From Amylostereum areolatum (lineage: Eukaryota > Basidiomycota > Agaricomycetes > Russulales > Stereaceae): 64,000 nucleotides of DNA. Location: contig SAXG01000002.1 in assembly GCA_012932865.1 (NCBI GenBank), forward strand, positions 2,655,199 through 2,719,198. Reading direction: 5' to 3'. The notes beneath the pieces are model-generated. The model did no database searches, was not told where the DNA came from, and saw only the letters and a list, made by a program, of their open reading frames with translations. Each line of letters opens with the position of its first letter. Position 1 is the first letter of the stretch. The translations under genes were made by a program, and so were the position numbers. Below, in pieces: positions 11,110 through 22,486 of the stretch.

Positions 11110-11811
11110 TGGGTCGGGCGCTTTGCTCTCGTTTTCGTCTTTTCTTCGTTTTACCCGCCCCTCTCTCTCTCTTTCTTTCTTTCCCTCGCCCCCTCTCGTC
11201 CCCTCCTCTAGGCTCTCGTTTCCCCCCATGTTTATGTTTATGTTCCCCCCTCCCTCTTCTCTTCTCTTCTCTTCTCTTCTCTTCGCCCCTGTCAGTATTA
11301 CGTAGTGGACCGCTGTGTTTCTGTTTCTGTTTCTGTTTCTGTTTCTGTCTCCCCGCCCTTTCTCGTCCTGCCCATCGCTATTACATAAGTACTTATTTGC
11401 AACTAGCATAGACCCGTGCATTGCACTCATTCAAGTAGCAAGGCTGTGGTGATTGTATTCAAATAAGCAACAAATAAGCATAACTAAGTACTAAGCATGA
11501 AGTGTAGAAGATTCAACTCGCAGTCCAATAGTAGGGAAACTGTAGCCGGGATGCCTACTGTACGCGGCCGACGTTAGGCAACGTCCCCTGTCCCCGGGGG
11601 TCGGTTGCGGTTGCCTAATTTGCGGGTTGTCTCCTGTCCCCGAGGCTGAGTTGCTTTCCGCTTACCCATGCTTAATTTTCGCAAAAAAAAGGTCAAAAAC
11701 CCTCAAGAATACGTCACCAGCGGCACCAAGTACGAAATCGACATGAGGTTCGCTCATATTGTATTTTGTTTTCTACAAACCGCCGCAGCGCTGCCAGCCT
11801 CATGAGCTAAT
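11110..11811. repeat. Simple-sequence DNA and AT-richer spacer
   Basis: Downstream of the transcription factor lie CT-rich DNA, a CTTCT pentamer array (about 11258-11285) and a GTTTCT hexamer array (about 11315-11346). A less GC-rich spacer then runs to the hAT-like element. A 45-base stretch near 11600-11645 (GTTGCCTAA...GTCCCCGAGGC...GTTGC) recurs in the same direction near 12478-12525 on the other side of that element. No gene was found. Confidence 0.5.
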
Positions 11812-12315
11812 AGGACCCCTGAAATTCCCTATAGAGCATTCATCCCAGGGTGACCTGTTTTCGGTGGTGCGCTGGGACAGAATTTGGGCCATTTTCGGTG
11901 ATTTACATGATAGATTTTTTCAAGTCAGCCGTTTTCAGTGGTTCTTAGACTATACATATCTAAAAATAGTCTAATTTCCCACGCCTTCGGCGTCGAGGTT
12001 TCCAGAGCAGAACTCTCATTTTATGCACAAGCTTGCTATAACATGCCTAGTTTGCTTCCATAGACCCATGGGAAGCAAAATATGCAAAATACTTGTGATT
12101 GGAACTGACAGATCCTCGGCGTGTTCAGATGCTTACCATTTTCGGTGGTGAAGATGGGACTTCGGACGGGCGGGTTCCTTTTCAGTGGTTCTTAGCTCCA
12201 ACATGTCGGCCCTACGGGGCCCATTTTCGGTGGAGAGTACCATACATAGGTTCCCATAAGGCCCAAATTTTCGGTGGTCCGAGATGAATCATTTATAGGG
12301 AATTTCAGGGGTCCT
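11812..12315. mobile_element. 504-bp hAT-like MITE with 8-bp target-site duplication
   Basis: Terminal inverted repeats of 22 bp are perfect: 11812-11833 (AGGACCCCTGAAATTCCC...) and 12294-12315. Each side is flanked by the same 8-mer GAGCTAAT (11804-11811 and 12316-12323). An 8-bp duplication is the hallmark of hAT-superfamily insertion. The interior has no gene but repeats a TTTTCGGTGGT-like motif about seven times in both halves, probably subterminal transposase-binding sites. Perfect ends and duplication point to a recent insertion. An autonomous hAT partner must lie elsewhere. Confidence 0.88.
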
Positions 12316-12323
12316 GAGCTAAT

Positions 12324-14807
12324 CAGCACTCAGTGACAAATAAGGTGGTCAGTGTGCACAAAACCTTGTATTCATATACAGATTCGTGTACAGTGTAATG
12401 GGCCAAAGCGTGAGGATGATCACTCGACGCTACATAGGACAGCTTTGGCCCTTTGGGAGAGCTCACTCACAAGAGGTTGCGTTGCCTAAAGTGGATGTCC
12501 CCCGTCCCCGAGGCCGGGTTGCCCTCCTCTACCCGCTCCCACGGTCATGTGACACCGGTTGCGAGTTGCCAAACTACAGCCGCCTACAGTAGAGGGGTTT
12601 GTGACGGTCCCAAATGCTCTCGCTCGTGTCGGGCTCTCTTGGCAATCTGCCATTTCGATAGCAGAGTGGGTTGTTCTGTTCCTTGAGGGTTCAGAGCTGG
12701 AGTCCTTGGGGGCGTAGGAAGCAAGTCGCCGAGGGCCGAGTAGGCCTGCGAATATGCAATGTCGATGAGGACATATCACCTGTGATATGGATAACAAAAG
12801 GATCAGTAAAGCCTTTACTATCACATTGATTGATACTGTATGCACGTACCATCTATGAAAGCTCCGTTCGAGGCTTGCTGGTTGGTTGGGTTCTTGCATT
12901 ATCGTGTCACCTGTCGTTGATTCGGACGTGGACGACACAATACAATGCTGTTGCGGACCTTCAGGATCCTGAGGATGTCGTTGTGCTCGCACTCAAGACC
13001 GGCGGTGGCCAATGGCGTCAGCCGAGGAAAGCTGTAGACAACAATATAGTAAGCAAGGACATTGATCAGTTTGTTAAGGTCAGTCATACCTGGACGGCCG
13101 TGTTCTCGTTCGCTTGCGAGGAGGTTGAATGGGCACTGTTTCTGGGGGCTGCATCTTGGACGGAATCAGTGGACCTGCGTTCCTGCTCGGTGCACCGTCC
13201 CAATGGCCAGCCAATGTCACCCCCAACTCGCATAGATTCTTCTGCACAAATAGTACATGTCAGTTCGTCTCGCAAGAGAGAAAGAAAATGCGCACATGAT
13301 CCAGATGAACGCACCGAGATGCACTGGATGCAGATGACAGGGTGTGCTGTACTGTGTCGTGTCGGGTCGGGTCGTGTCGTACATCACTCGAGCTCGGGAC
13401 CACCACGCCTCATCCGAGCACCGAGGAAATTTCCCGAAAAATCTCTAGATATATAAATAAATCCAATCAGGGGGGGTGGGAGCGACGCGGTCATCGTGAC
13501 CGAAGCGACAAAACACGTCCATGTTGCTGCACAAACATTGCTTTGGAGGAAAATTGATTTGAATTTGTTTTCTGATATACAAAGTAAAAGGTATAAGTAG
13601 GGCTGTGCCATGGAGGCTACTTTGACGCTAACGGCGGTGCGTAGAGGTGCCATAGAGAGTGGGAAGGTATGACGGTGGCCAAGTACGTGGTGGAGGTCAA
13701 GACGAAGAGCGACGCGGCGACCCGGCCGACGCGCAAGCCTAGGATGACGCAAGCAGCCACGTGCATTTGTCAACGCGACTTGTCACGCGTCGCGTTACGA
13801 TGACGTGGCTGTTGTCCCACAACCAATCAGAAAGCTCACTTGTCTCGCGGTTTGTGTCGTGACGTGACGCAGCGCTCCACCGCGTCTCTCTTTGTATTAA
13901 AGGATGTTCATCCTGGCACCAATCAACACGTTTCTCCGCATCCGCATCCCCCCCATCGCATCGTCTCCGAGACCCCCCAATGCTTCCTTCCCCCCGATTG
14001 CCTCTCGTCACCTTAGTTTGTCCTCCCGCTGTCGAACACGAATCACAAACAGAACAACCCCCCCCTCCCCTCCCCCGCTATGTATTTCTAAAAAGCCGCC
14101 CACCGTCAACGCCCAACACCCAAACACGATCCTCCTCCTCCTCCTCCTTCCGTCTTCCCCGCCGTCCTCCTCCACGCACCCTACCCCGTCCTTCTGCACG
14201 CCTCCCACCCCCCACCCCCCTACCCTCCCACCGCGGTGTCGGCATGACGGACGCGCTCGTTTTCCGACGTCGTTTGTTTTCGAACGGGGCATCCCGCCGT
14301 CCAAGCGGGTTGTTTCGTCGTCCCTTTTCTCGCCCGCCTTTTTTCCCGTTTCTGTCTCCCGTCTCTGTCTCTCTGATCTCCGTCCTCCGTCCTCCGTCCT
14401 CTGTCGAGTAGCGTGTTAATTAATGCAATGGAACCGCGTCGAATTCTTGAATGCGGTCCTCCCTCGACGACAACTTGGTCATGGATGAGGGGCGGGGGGC
14501 GAGACGTTCCCCAAATTACATTTTGAAGCAACTTATTTACAAATATATCGACGTGCAGACTCGTTACATAAAAAAATAAGGCTAAGAAACCGAACTACCG
14601 GAGCCAGCGAGGTGCGCTACGCCAACCTCGTCAGAGACGATGGGGCGATCAAAGACATTGAAAAGGGAGGTGGCCCAGAACAAAGGTATACATGCGCGGT
14701 ATTGAAAAACATGCCAGCACGTTCACTGACACGATGGTTAGACAGGAAGCCTGAGGTGACCAGAGATACGTACGGGAACGACGAATGTCGCCTGACGCGA
14801 TCAGCTA
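12324..14807. other. Accessory spacer with no firm gene
   Basis: On the minus strand a possible small spliced frame begins near 13153 (MQPPETVPIQPP...), crosses a GTATGA...CTACAG intron (about 13086-13032) and ends near 12899, but it matches no family I know. Around 13820-13900 a CCAAT box (CCAATCAG) and a TATTAAAG sequence precede a C-rich leader and a Pro-rich frame starting at ATG 13904. The promoter-like order is real, but the frame looks like composition. Near 14590-14640 a 30-base trace matches the 3' end of the APH-type gene at 28.5 kb. Confidence 0.35.
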
Positions 14808-16537
14808 TCAATATGCGTACCACAGGCCGAGGTCTCTGATGCCCCAGCGGAGGTGGTACTTGACCAGCTCGACGATATGGTTTCGGAGGGCGCGGGGATC
14901 CAGGTCTGGATGGGCCTCCTCTTCCCACTGCCAGCTGGTGGCGCGCCCGAAGTCGATGATCCTGAACGACGAGGTGCACTGTCGGCGACAGTCCGGCGGG
15001 AGGGACAGCGGCCCCGGCTGCCCGACCACGTTGCGGGTGGCGAGGGAGTGGTGGATGTACTTCTCCGCGTGTGAGCGGAGAACGAGCGAGGAGATCGCGT
15101 TCCTGAAGGACTCCGGTCAGCCGTCGACGAGCGGGAACCAAGGACGAGAGGGACACCACTTTTCCAGGCTTGATCGATATTGCCGCATGTCCATCGAATG
15201 CCCGCACTCCTCGAGTAGCAATATAGGGCTAAGCGACACCAGTGCACTCTTGAGCCTCTGCCGGCTCTCGTCGGTGATGCCGTCCAAGAGTGCGTCGTCT
15301 TCGTAGACGACGGGTTCGTAGTAGCCATAAAACTTGGGCACGACCGCCGGCGAAACGACGGGTGGCACGTCAGGTTTCGCCGGATCGTACGTGCAGACGT
15401 CTTCCTGCAGATCGCGGCTGAACGTTTGGTAGATTTTTGCTTCGGTTCGAAGCTGCTTACGATCCGTGGCATCGTTGTTGGCGAGCTTGCACACGACGGT
15501 GGCCTCGCCTTCGTCGTTGGAGCCGGGGAGCGCGAGGTGAGAGAACTTGATGGGGGCGGTATACGCGTAGGAGTGGCTGCCCTCGCCGATCTGGCGCTCG
15601 CGACCGAAGTCGAGGGTTGCAACGCGCCCGCCGTGGTATCTGAGTGCGTCTTCTTCGGCTGGGTCATGCGTGGCACGGTCAGCGTTGCGAACATGTGGAC
15701 ACACACACATAATGGAGGTCCACGCACCGCTGGCGGAGGATGTGTGCTTGGGTTTCGGGTAGCGCCTGGCGAACTTGATCGGATTGGACGCGAGGTAGCG
15801 ATGGATCAGCTCGTTGTCGTTTGCGTGTTCTGCCATGGCATCGCCTCCGTGAACGACGAGGATATCGGGAAGGTGCGTCTTCGGTATGTAACAGTCCAGG
15901 ACGGGAGGCACCGAGTTTCGATGCGGCGACGGTGGTGGCGCGCTTTTGCTTTGAATTGGGGCCGGGGGAGAGGGAGAGGGACCGGGAGAAGCTGGTGCAG
16001 GAGACGACCCGAGAGTTTTTTGGGGGTCTACGTGTATGGGATTAAAAAATTAAAATTAGAGTTAGGGGTCATCGAGCGAGGTGGGCAACGCACCTGTCGA
16101 GCTACCCTCGACGCTGCTCTTTTCCGATGGATCCTGTTAGCAATGAATACACGCGAGCCATTGCACGAAGGGGATATACACACCGCCGTAGCGTCGTCCT
16201 TTAGAGTGACGATGGAGGGCCAAGGGTGGCGTATGAACGTCTTCAAACGTGCATCGCGCCCCCTCGCCACACGCGGCTCCCATCCGCCATAGTGGAGATC
16301 TTGCAGCGTTTGCGGTAGTTCGACGACGTGGTACTTCCTCAACGAGATGGGATGGGAAAATTGACCCTGAAAGCGGAGAAGGTGGTATCGTTCGCGATGG
16401 TCAGAGTAGGGGGAGTCGTCGGCCTCCCAGCTGCCGGTGGAAGCTCTTCGGCGGCGTGGGAGTTGGTGAGCCCCAGGCCACTGCGAGGCCTGTGGGCGGC
16501 GACGAAGAGTGTATTTCTGCGGGTCTTCGAGAGTCAT
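14808..16537 (-). CDS. Kinase-like fold protein, copy 1
   Basis: Five exons (16537-16184, 16133-16094, 16027-15728, 15658-15160, 15102-14808) close in phase and give 495 residues. ATG 16537 opens MTLEDPQKYTLRRRP. The N-terminal part is basic; a Pro/Ser-rich linker (SPAPASPGPSPSPPAP) follows, then the kinase-like domain. Visible motifs are QIGEGSHSYAYTAP (glycine loop), VVCKLAN (candidate ATP lysine), LLLEECGHS (hinge), HHSLATRN (catalytic-loop position) and FRIIDFGRA (DFG). The loop has His and Asn but no HxD aspartate, so activity is doubtful, although related mushroom proteins share this. Substrate is unknown. Copy 2 at 17.5-19.2 kb has the same exon plan. Upstream DNA is also similar, so a whole-gene duplication is likely. 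Confidence 0.75.
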
Positions 16538-16587
16538 CACAGGGAGTGGGAAGGAGGGAACAAGCAATAGGGGTCACTGCAAAATAA

Positions 16588-16595
16588 TTTATATA
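16588..16595 (-). promoter_or_regulatory. TATA box of kinase-like copy 1
   Basis: TATATAAA on the minus strand lies about 50 bases before ATG 16537. The same CTCCTATATAAA context precedes copy 2. Confidence 0.65.
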
Positions 16596-17474
16596 GGAGA
16601 GCTGCAGGTGCGTGGTGGCAGTGATCGGGTGAGACAATGAGCGCGCGATGCACGCTCCAAAGCTGGATAGAGAGGAGACCGAGTCGCATACTTGTTGGAG
16701 AGCTCGTTTCGGTACGTTCGAGCTGGACACTGTGAATGAGCGGTGGTTCGACATGAGCAGAGGTGAGAAGCGAAGTCGCTTGATGCAAAATAGACGGCGA
16801 CGATACGGGAGAAATGAGAGAAATTCGACGCCATCCGTACGTATGGCAAGCCCGGGTGTGCGCGAGTCCGAGACAGTGACAGGATGCATCCTGAAAAACA
16901 GTTATGACGACGTCCAGAGTACAGCAGGAAGGTGGCGGGGGGGTCTTGAGAGCACAGAGCAATATGGTTATATACACGACGGTGTAGTCTCCGGAATCGT
17001 ATGGATGAAAGGCGCTTGGAAAGGCGTCGCCGGACCTCGGTCGGAAGTCGGAACTGGGATGTCGTGGAATGCCGTGCGGCGCCGCGTCGCTGCTTCATGC
17101 TTGTCGAGAGCTTATCGACACCGGTCGATTCAAATCGCGACGAGCCGCCGACGGTGCATTCGTACTCAAGGAATGATGAAGACAAGATGAAGATCAACCC
17201 AAGGACGAACTTGGGACGAACGTCGCGACTCTGCGGGCACGTGCATCTACTGTAGTCTCCCCGAGACACTGGACAGACGAAACACTTTCATCAAACCCTT
17301 CCAAGTTCACGATCTACGTGCATCATGAGACCAAGTTTAAGTATATTGCTAGATACAACACCGGGAAACATCACGCGTGCACAGATACGATGGGGAAAGG
17401 AAAACAGCAAGAGATACTATACACATGATAGGGGAGAATCGTTCTGAAACCTGGCACAACCATTTCCGGACTCG
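16596..17474. other. Spacer between tandem kinase-like genes
   Basis: This is 0.9 kb holding the copy 1 upstream region and the copy 2 downstream region. A minus-strand open frame of 226 codons (17269-16589) lacks any family resemblance and overlaps the copy 1 promoter, so I do not call it. The part near 16705-16760 resembles DNA upstream of copy 2 (about 19370-19420). Confidence 0.4.
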
Positions 17475-19182
17475 CTATAGTAGGATGACTTGGCCGATGC
17501 CCCATCGGAGGGAGGTATTGACCAGCTCGTGGATACGGGATTGCAGGAGGTTGGAATCTAAACTTGGATGCTTCTCCTTTTCCCGCTCCCAGCTGGTAGC
17601 GCGCCCAAAGTCAATGATCCTTAACGACGGAATGCATTTTCGCCGACAATCCGGCGGAAGAGACAACGGCCCCGGCTGTTCGACCACATTACGGCTGGCG
17701 AGAGAGTGGTGGATGTACTTCTCTGCGTATAAGCGGAGGAGGAGCGAAGAAACCGTGTTTCTGAGAAAGCCACTTAGCCACCGACGAGCAGGAAAAGAAC
17801 AAGAGAGACGCACTGCTCAACGTGGGATGGTCGATATCGCCTCAGTTGATCTGTCGATTGCCCGCACCCCTCAAGTAGTAGTATAGGGCTAAGTGATAAC
17901 AGTGCACTCTTGAGTCTCTGTCGGTCCTCTTCAGTGATGTCGTCCAAGAGTGCATCATCTTCGTAGACGATGGGCTCATAGTAGCCATAAAACTTGGGCA
18001 CGACCGCCGGCGAAACGGCGGGTGGCACGTCAGGTTTCGCCGGATCGTACGTGCAGACATCTTCCTGCAGATTGCGGCTGAACGTTTGGTAGAGTTTTGC
18101 TTCGGTTCGAAGCTGCTTACGATCCGCGGGGTCGTTGTTGGCGAGTTTGCACACGACGGTGGCTTCGCCTTCGTCATTAGAGTAGGGGAGCGTAAGGTGA
18201 GGGAACTTGATCGGGGCGGTATATGCGTAGGAGTGGTTACCCACGCCGATCTGGCACGCTCGATCAAAGTCGATAGTTGCAACGCGCCCGCCGTGAGATT
18301 TTTGCCCGGTTTTATGATCTGGGTCATGCATGGCACGGTCAGCATTGTGAACATGTAGACATATGGAGGTCCACGCACTGCTGGCTGAGGTGACGGTTTG
18401 CTTCGGGTAACGCCTGATGAACTTCATCGGATTGGACTCGAGATAATCTTCCATGTGATCGTTGTAGTTTGCATGGTCTAGCATGTCAGCGGCTCCGTGA
18501 ACAATGAGGATGTCAGGAAGATGTGTCTTCGGTATGTAGCAGTTCAGAATGGGCGGCTCTGAGTTTCGGTGCGGCGATGGTGGCGGCGTAGTTTGATTTT
18601 GGGTTGGACTCGGTGGAGAAGGAGAGGGACCGGGCGAAGGCGGTGCAGGAGACGACCCGAGGGTTGTATTTGCTTTGAGACCTTCACGTGTATGGAATTT
18701 AGAAAAATCAGAGTTCCAGTCGAGCGAGGCGGCGCACCTGTCGGGCTACTCTCGACGCTGCCTTTTCCCGATGGATCCTGTTTAGGCGTCGATCATTGTA
18801 CGCGAAACATTCAATTGCACGAAAGGGAGATACACACCTCAGCAACTTCATTATTTAGAGAAGGCCAAGGGTAGCGTATGAACGTCTTCAAACGTGCATC
18901 GCGCACCCTCGCCGCATGTGCTTCCCGTCCGCCATAGCTGAGATCGTGCAGCGTTTGAGGTAGCTCGACGACGTCGTACTTCTTCAACGAGATGGGATGA
19001 TAAAGTTGGCGCTGAGAGCGAAGAAGGTGGTATCGTTCGCGATGGTCAGAGTAGGGGGAGTCGTCGACCTCCCAGCTGCCCGTGGAAGCTCTTCGGCGGC
19101 GTGGGAGTTGGTGAGCCCCAGGCCACCACGAGGCCCGTGGGCGGCGAGAAAGAGTATAGTTCTGCGGGTCTTCGAGAGTCAT
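17475..19182 (-). CDS. Kinase-like fold protein, copy 2
   Basis: This is the tandem paralogue of the gene at 14.8-16.5 kb, with the same five-exon plan and the same order of motifs. ATG 19182 opens MTLEDPQNYTLSRRP. The stop is TAG at 17475-17477. The domain has QIGVGNHSYAYTAP, VVCKLANNDPADRKQL, ILLLEGCGQS, IHHSLASRN and LRIIDFGRATSW. As in copy 1, the HxD aspartate is replaced (HHSL). The intron before the catalytic loop is GTGCGT...TCTCAG, which makes the frame continuous as HVEQNTVSSLLLR. Copies differ most in the linker and at the extreme C-terminus (RWGIGQVILL against RWGIRDLGLWYAY). Function is unknown. Placement as a direct tandem pair suggests recent unequal crossing-over. Confidence 0.72.
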
Positions 19183-19232
19183 CACTAGGGGTGGAAAGGA
19201 GGGGTCACGCAACAGGGGTCACCGCAAAATGA

Positions 19233-19240
19233 TTTATATA
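19233..19240 (-). promoter_or_regulatory. TATA box of kinase-like copy 2
   Basis: TATATAAA on the minus strand lies about 51 bases before ATG 19182, in the same sequence context as for copy 1. Confidence 0.65.
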
Positions 19241-19424
19241 GGAGAGCTGCAGGCCGGGTGCATGGTGATGATCGGGTCGAGCGCGCCACTTTTTTCGACA
19301 CGCGGCGAAGTGTACAAGCGACGCACAATCCAAAACGAGAGGAATAAGAGACTATGGGTTATATGTTTAAGAGATCGTCCCGTACGTCCGAGCTGGACAA
19401 TGAGCGATGGTACAATTGTGGTGC

Positions 19425-19690
19425 CACAGTGCTGAGGAGTAATAAAGCCACTTTTGACGCACAATGGGATGGTAAGATCATAATCATGACGAGACGGCAC
19501 GGGGGGTAAGCAGTTGGGAATTGACATCTCTTGCATCGTGGACGAAATAGAAGTTTCGGGGGGTGGATAGTAGTGTCCGGCGATAGACTGAGCACTAGAA
19601 CTGAGATCTTGAGAGCGAGAGCGCTTCAAGTCGAGAAATTGGGGATACAAACCAACGCGATCACGTGGTGTTCACGGTCTCCGGGATCAT
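19425..19690. repeat. Dispersed repeat, copy a (with 27728-27925)
   Basis: Both segments share, in the same order, TAAAGCCNCTTTTGACGCAC, GGGATGGNAAGATCATAAT, CATCTCTTGCATCG and ACAAACCAACGCGATCACGT. They are about 8.2 kb apart in the same orientation. No coding sense is visible; an old duplicated segment or unclassified repeat. Confidence 0.6.
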
Positions 19691-19789
19691 CGAATTCACG
19701 GCCCATGAAACGGTGCCGGCTGCCATCAGCGCGCGTCAGCCGAGGGCAAGCACAGCAGAACAGAGAGGGGGAAGACGCACTTGAACGCG

Positions 19790-20950
19790 AACACGTTCTC
19801 GTACTTGTGCACGAACGGCGCTGCGGCAGGATCTGCGACTGCACGACGTCCCATCCAATCACCGCTGTCAGCGGGGTGGACTGTCAGCGATGCCCGCCTC
19901 TCAGAGGAAGAAAAACGTGCGATTGCTAATCCAGATCCCTTGCAAGTCGAGGTCGAGCGCGCCGGGATACTCGTAGATGTAGTTGGCGATGTCTACCGCG
20001 GACGTCAGCACGCAGCCAACCCGCCCAGGGAAGGGGAACACTCACAAAGCACATACATCCCCGCGTACTTTCGTCCAAACCATCAGCCCAAAAACACCCA
20101 CACAAAACGGAGCAGAAAGACGCGCGCTCTCACCGGTGACATACATCTTCTTCCCCTTCAGCTCCGCGAAGATCTCCAGGAACTAACCCGACGAGCTGCT
20201 CCGCGACGTCATCCTTGTTCTGTCCATCCCGCGGCAGCGTACGAACCAAAGGACGCGAGTAGAACGACCGCACCCGCGCGGTGTGCATGCCCAGCGAGAA
20301 CTCGGTGCCGACCGACTGCTCGACGAACAGCACGCTCGACAGCCGACGACAGGTTCGTCCAGCTCCACCCGTCCCGAATTGCCTTGGCCGTGCCCGTCGG
20401 CCACGTGAACGGCCCGTTTCCTGCAACAGACCATCGAGCGAGCTGCACCTGGGTCCACCGTTCGTCCTGCGAGATAACACATGAGATGAACCGTGTCGGA
20501 AAACACACGACCTACGCACCAAAACACGATATCATCAAGGCTATCGTCGGGGTCGGGAGGGAAGAACGAGAAGAATGACTGCAACACAATACCGTGAGCA
20601 TACTTAGGCGCACGCCGCACACGAAGACACAAAAAGTCGGTATCAGGACCCTACAGGAAAGGGATCCCCATTCCGGAGAAAGCCCAACTATACCCCTCCC
20701 AAACAGGGTGGGTCTCTGCTAGGAGTTTTTGACCTTTTCCCGCGGGTCTATACACGACGTGGTTGGGGTGGGGATCGGAATACGCACCTCCCTCGTCTCG
20801 TTCGCGGCGCCGCTGATGGGGATCAAGTCGGACCTGGCCAGGACGGGCCCACGTCCAAGTCCACGAGGGGAATGGTCGAACCGTCCACGAAGAACGTTGT
20901 GCGGAAAGCATTCGCGCTGGTGAGAAGGACGCTGGTGAACGCGATATCAT
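19790..20950 (-). pseudogene. Serine carboxypeptidase (peptidase family S10) remnant
   Basis: Minus-strand pieces in three frames spell the S10 order: TFFVDGSTIPLVDLDVGPSW, LIPISGAANETRE, PDDSLDDIVFW, NGGPRCSSLDGLLQ, FTWPTGTAKAI, GWSWTNLSS, VLFVEQSVGTEFSLG, KDDVAEQLVG, FLEIFAELKGKKMYVTGE, DIANYIYEYPGALDLDLQG and PFVHKYENVFAF. At least five small indels separate them, including one after GLLQ, a duplicated ten-base piece between TNLSS and VLFVEQ, an insertion after EQLVG and one before PFVHKYENV. The oxyanion motif NGGPGCSS is altered to NGGPRCSS. The C-terminal half with the catalytic Asp and His is absent. This is a dead, 3'-truncated gene of a secreted or vacuolar peptidase. Confidence 0.85.
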
Positions 20951-21624
20951 GGATAACATGAGTATGCGCATTGCGCTCAGCTTTCGCGTGATTGTGAGCT
21001 CACCATATTTTCCTTCTACTGTGTCGGTGGACCACGGTGGTGCTGACCCTCTCGTTACCCTTACTCCGCACGCACTCCGGGACGTGATTTGCGAAGCGTG
21101 TGTTGAGAAGGGATATACTGGGGGCAGGAGGAAAGCGGGGGGGATATTGACTCCATGTCGACCGTCGTCGTTGTTGCCGACGGCGAGCAGCGGATTGGAA
21201 TCCCATTCCAATTGCTTCTGATTGGTCGGACAAGGAAAAGCTTTTTGAAATAATGCAGAGCAAACGACGAAATAGGCAGGAGATATGAAATACATTGACC
21301 AAAAAAGGGAATTGAAAGCTTGCACATTGACAGGCACGGACACTGTTGCGTACTTTACAGTTTACACGATTCTTGAGGAATCGTAACTACTTCGATCTGA
21401 GCACTACAAAAATGGCGAGGAGAGATAGGAGAAACGCCACATATTCCTTGAAAACCCATATATCGCATCAGTGCAAATGCGCAAGGACATTTGAGATGCT
21501 CGAATGCTCACCACCGGAGGCCGTCCCATGAGGAAACGCCAAAACGATGGCGGGGCTAGCGCGTCGTCGCGGTGCGATCGATGTGACTCGACAAAATCCC
21601 AATCTTCAACGGCAGTTTCGAGCT
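20951..21624. other. Spacer and duplicated 3' flank of WW-like copy A
   Basis: The stretch 21455-21624 is homologous to 26610-26752, the 3' flank of the other WW-like locus (shared CATCAGTGCAAATGCGC, GAGGCCGTCCCATGA and GGTGCGATCGATGTGACTC). It carries an extra block of about 25-30 bases near 21530-21560. The remainder holds no supported gene. Confidence 0.45.
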
Positions 21625-22486
21625 CTATACATTCCATCGGCAAACCTGATGTACCAGAGGATGAATCGAGCACTCACTAATAGCACCGCCCCGCTCCGAT
21701 ACCGCTGGGAAGTTCCCGTCAGGGCGTGAGCGCGCCACGCACCTTAGGTCGTGGTTCACCCATGTCAGGATCGGTGTCGCTCCTTGATCGGGTGCCCGAA
21801 TCCAAAGCTCCCATCCCTCCGGCGGCAGACTGGCGCTCCCCTGTTCGTCAACCGTCTTTGACACCGAATCTAGTACATCATCTTTACGAAGATCGAAGTC
21901 CGTAACAACGCGTCGGGCGACATTGTGGAAATAGACTGATGTGCGGACACTGCTGCATAATCGCCATCCGAGATCTTGGTAGGAGGGGTGTGGCACTCTG
22001 TCTTCATCAACTTGAATAGTGTCAAGGCTAAATGTCAGAATCGTGTTTATCAGTATGAACAATTGTGCGCTTCGGGTGTTTGACTACACGAACACTCGTA
22101 CGAGATCTGCCCATCGTTGCGGAGGTTCGAGGATAGAACTTGTGTAGGTTTCATAGAACGCTTGGAATGTGGGCTGCAAAGTGATCACCGCCTCATCGAA
22201 GGTTCCGGTGAGACTCTGTGTGACGATATACTGCGTAAAAAATCGGACTCACCATTTCTTCCTGCGACTCGCCGGATGTAGTCGAAGGTACCGGTGACGG
22301 CGAGCGACGACCCCCTGCAGCGACTGATTCCACAAACCCCGGGCAGAAGAGATACCAGTATTAGTATTAGATTCCGAATCCCTTCCACGCGTACACATTA
22401 CCTAAGGAAGGGTCGGACACCGACACGGAGCCTGGAGGTTCACGTTCAGCGACAGAGGTTTCGCTCGGCGAGTGATTCCGACTCAT
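21625..22486 (-). pseudogene. WW-like domain gene, copy A, probably disrupted
   Basis: ATG 22486 starts exons 22486-22402, 22323-22253 and 22215 onward, which splice cleanly (MSRNHSPSETSVAERE..., RRSPSPVPSTTSGESQEEM, GTFDEAVITLQPTFQAFYE). The frame then stops at 22084. Downstream the same strand encodes DLGWRLCSSVRTSVYFHNVA and ASLPPEGWELWIRAPDQ...TWVNHDLR, a WW-like unit, and ends at 21625. No GT-AG intron that I can find joins the two parts in phase, so the locus is either broken or made of two units. The WW-like part closely matches copy B at 26.75-27.34 kb. WW domains bind proline motifs; the biological role here is unknown. Confidence 0.5.

Noticed and set aside
12486..13087. Minus-strand frames that at first looked like a small membrane protein
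   Set aside because: Part of the hydrophobic stretch falls in a GTATGA...CTACAG intron-like segment; no consistent spliced protein or family emerges.
12830..13456. 208-codon plus-strand frame
   Set aside because: No recognisable domain, starts at a weak position and lies antisense to the other ambiguous frames.
13904..14419. 171-codon Pro/Ser-rich plus-strand frame behind a promoter-like segment
   Set aside because: Composition is explained by C/T-rich DNA; no domain, no conserved pattern, and a second frame is equally open.
16589..17269. 226-codon minus-strand frame between the kinase-like genes
   Set aside because: It starts at a non-ATG codon, overlaps the copy 1 promoter and resembles no family.
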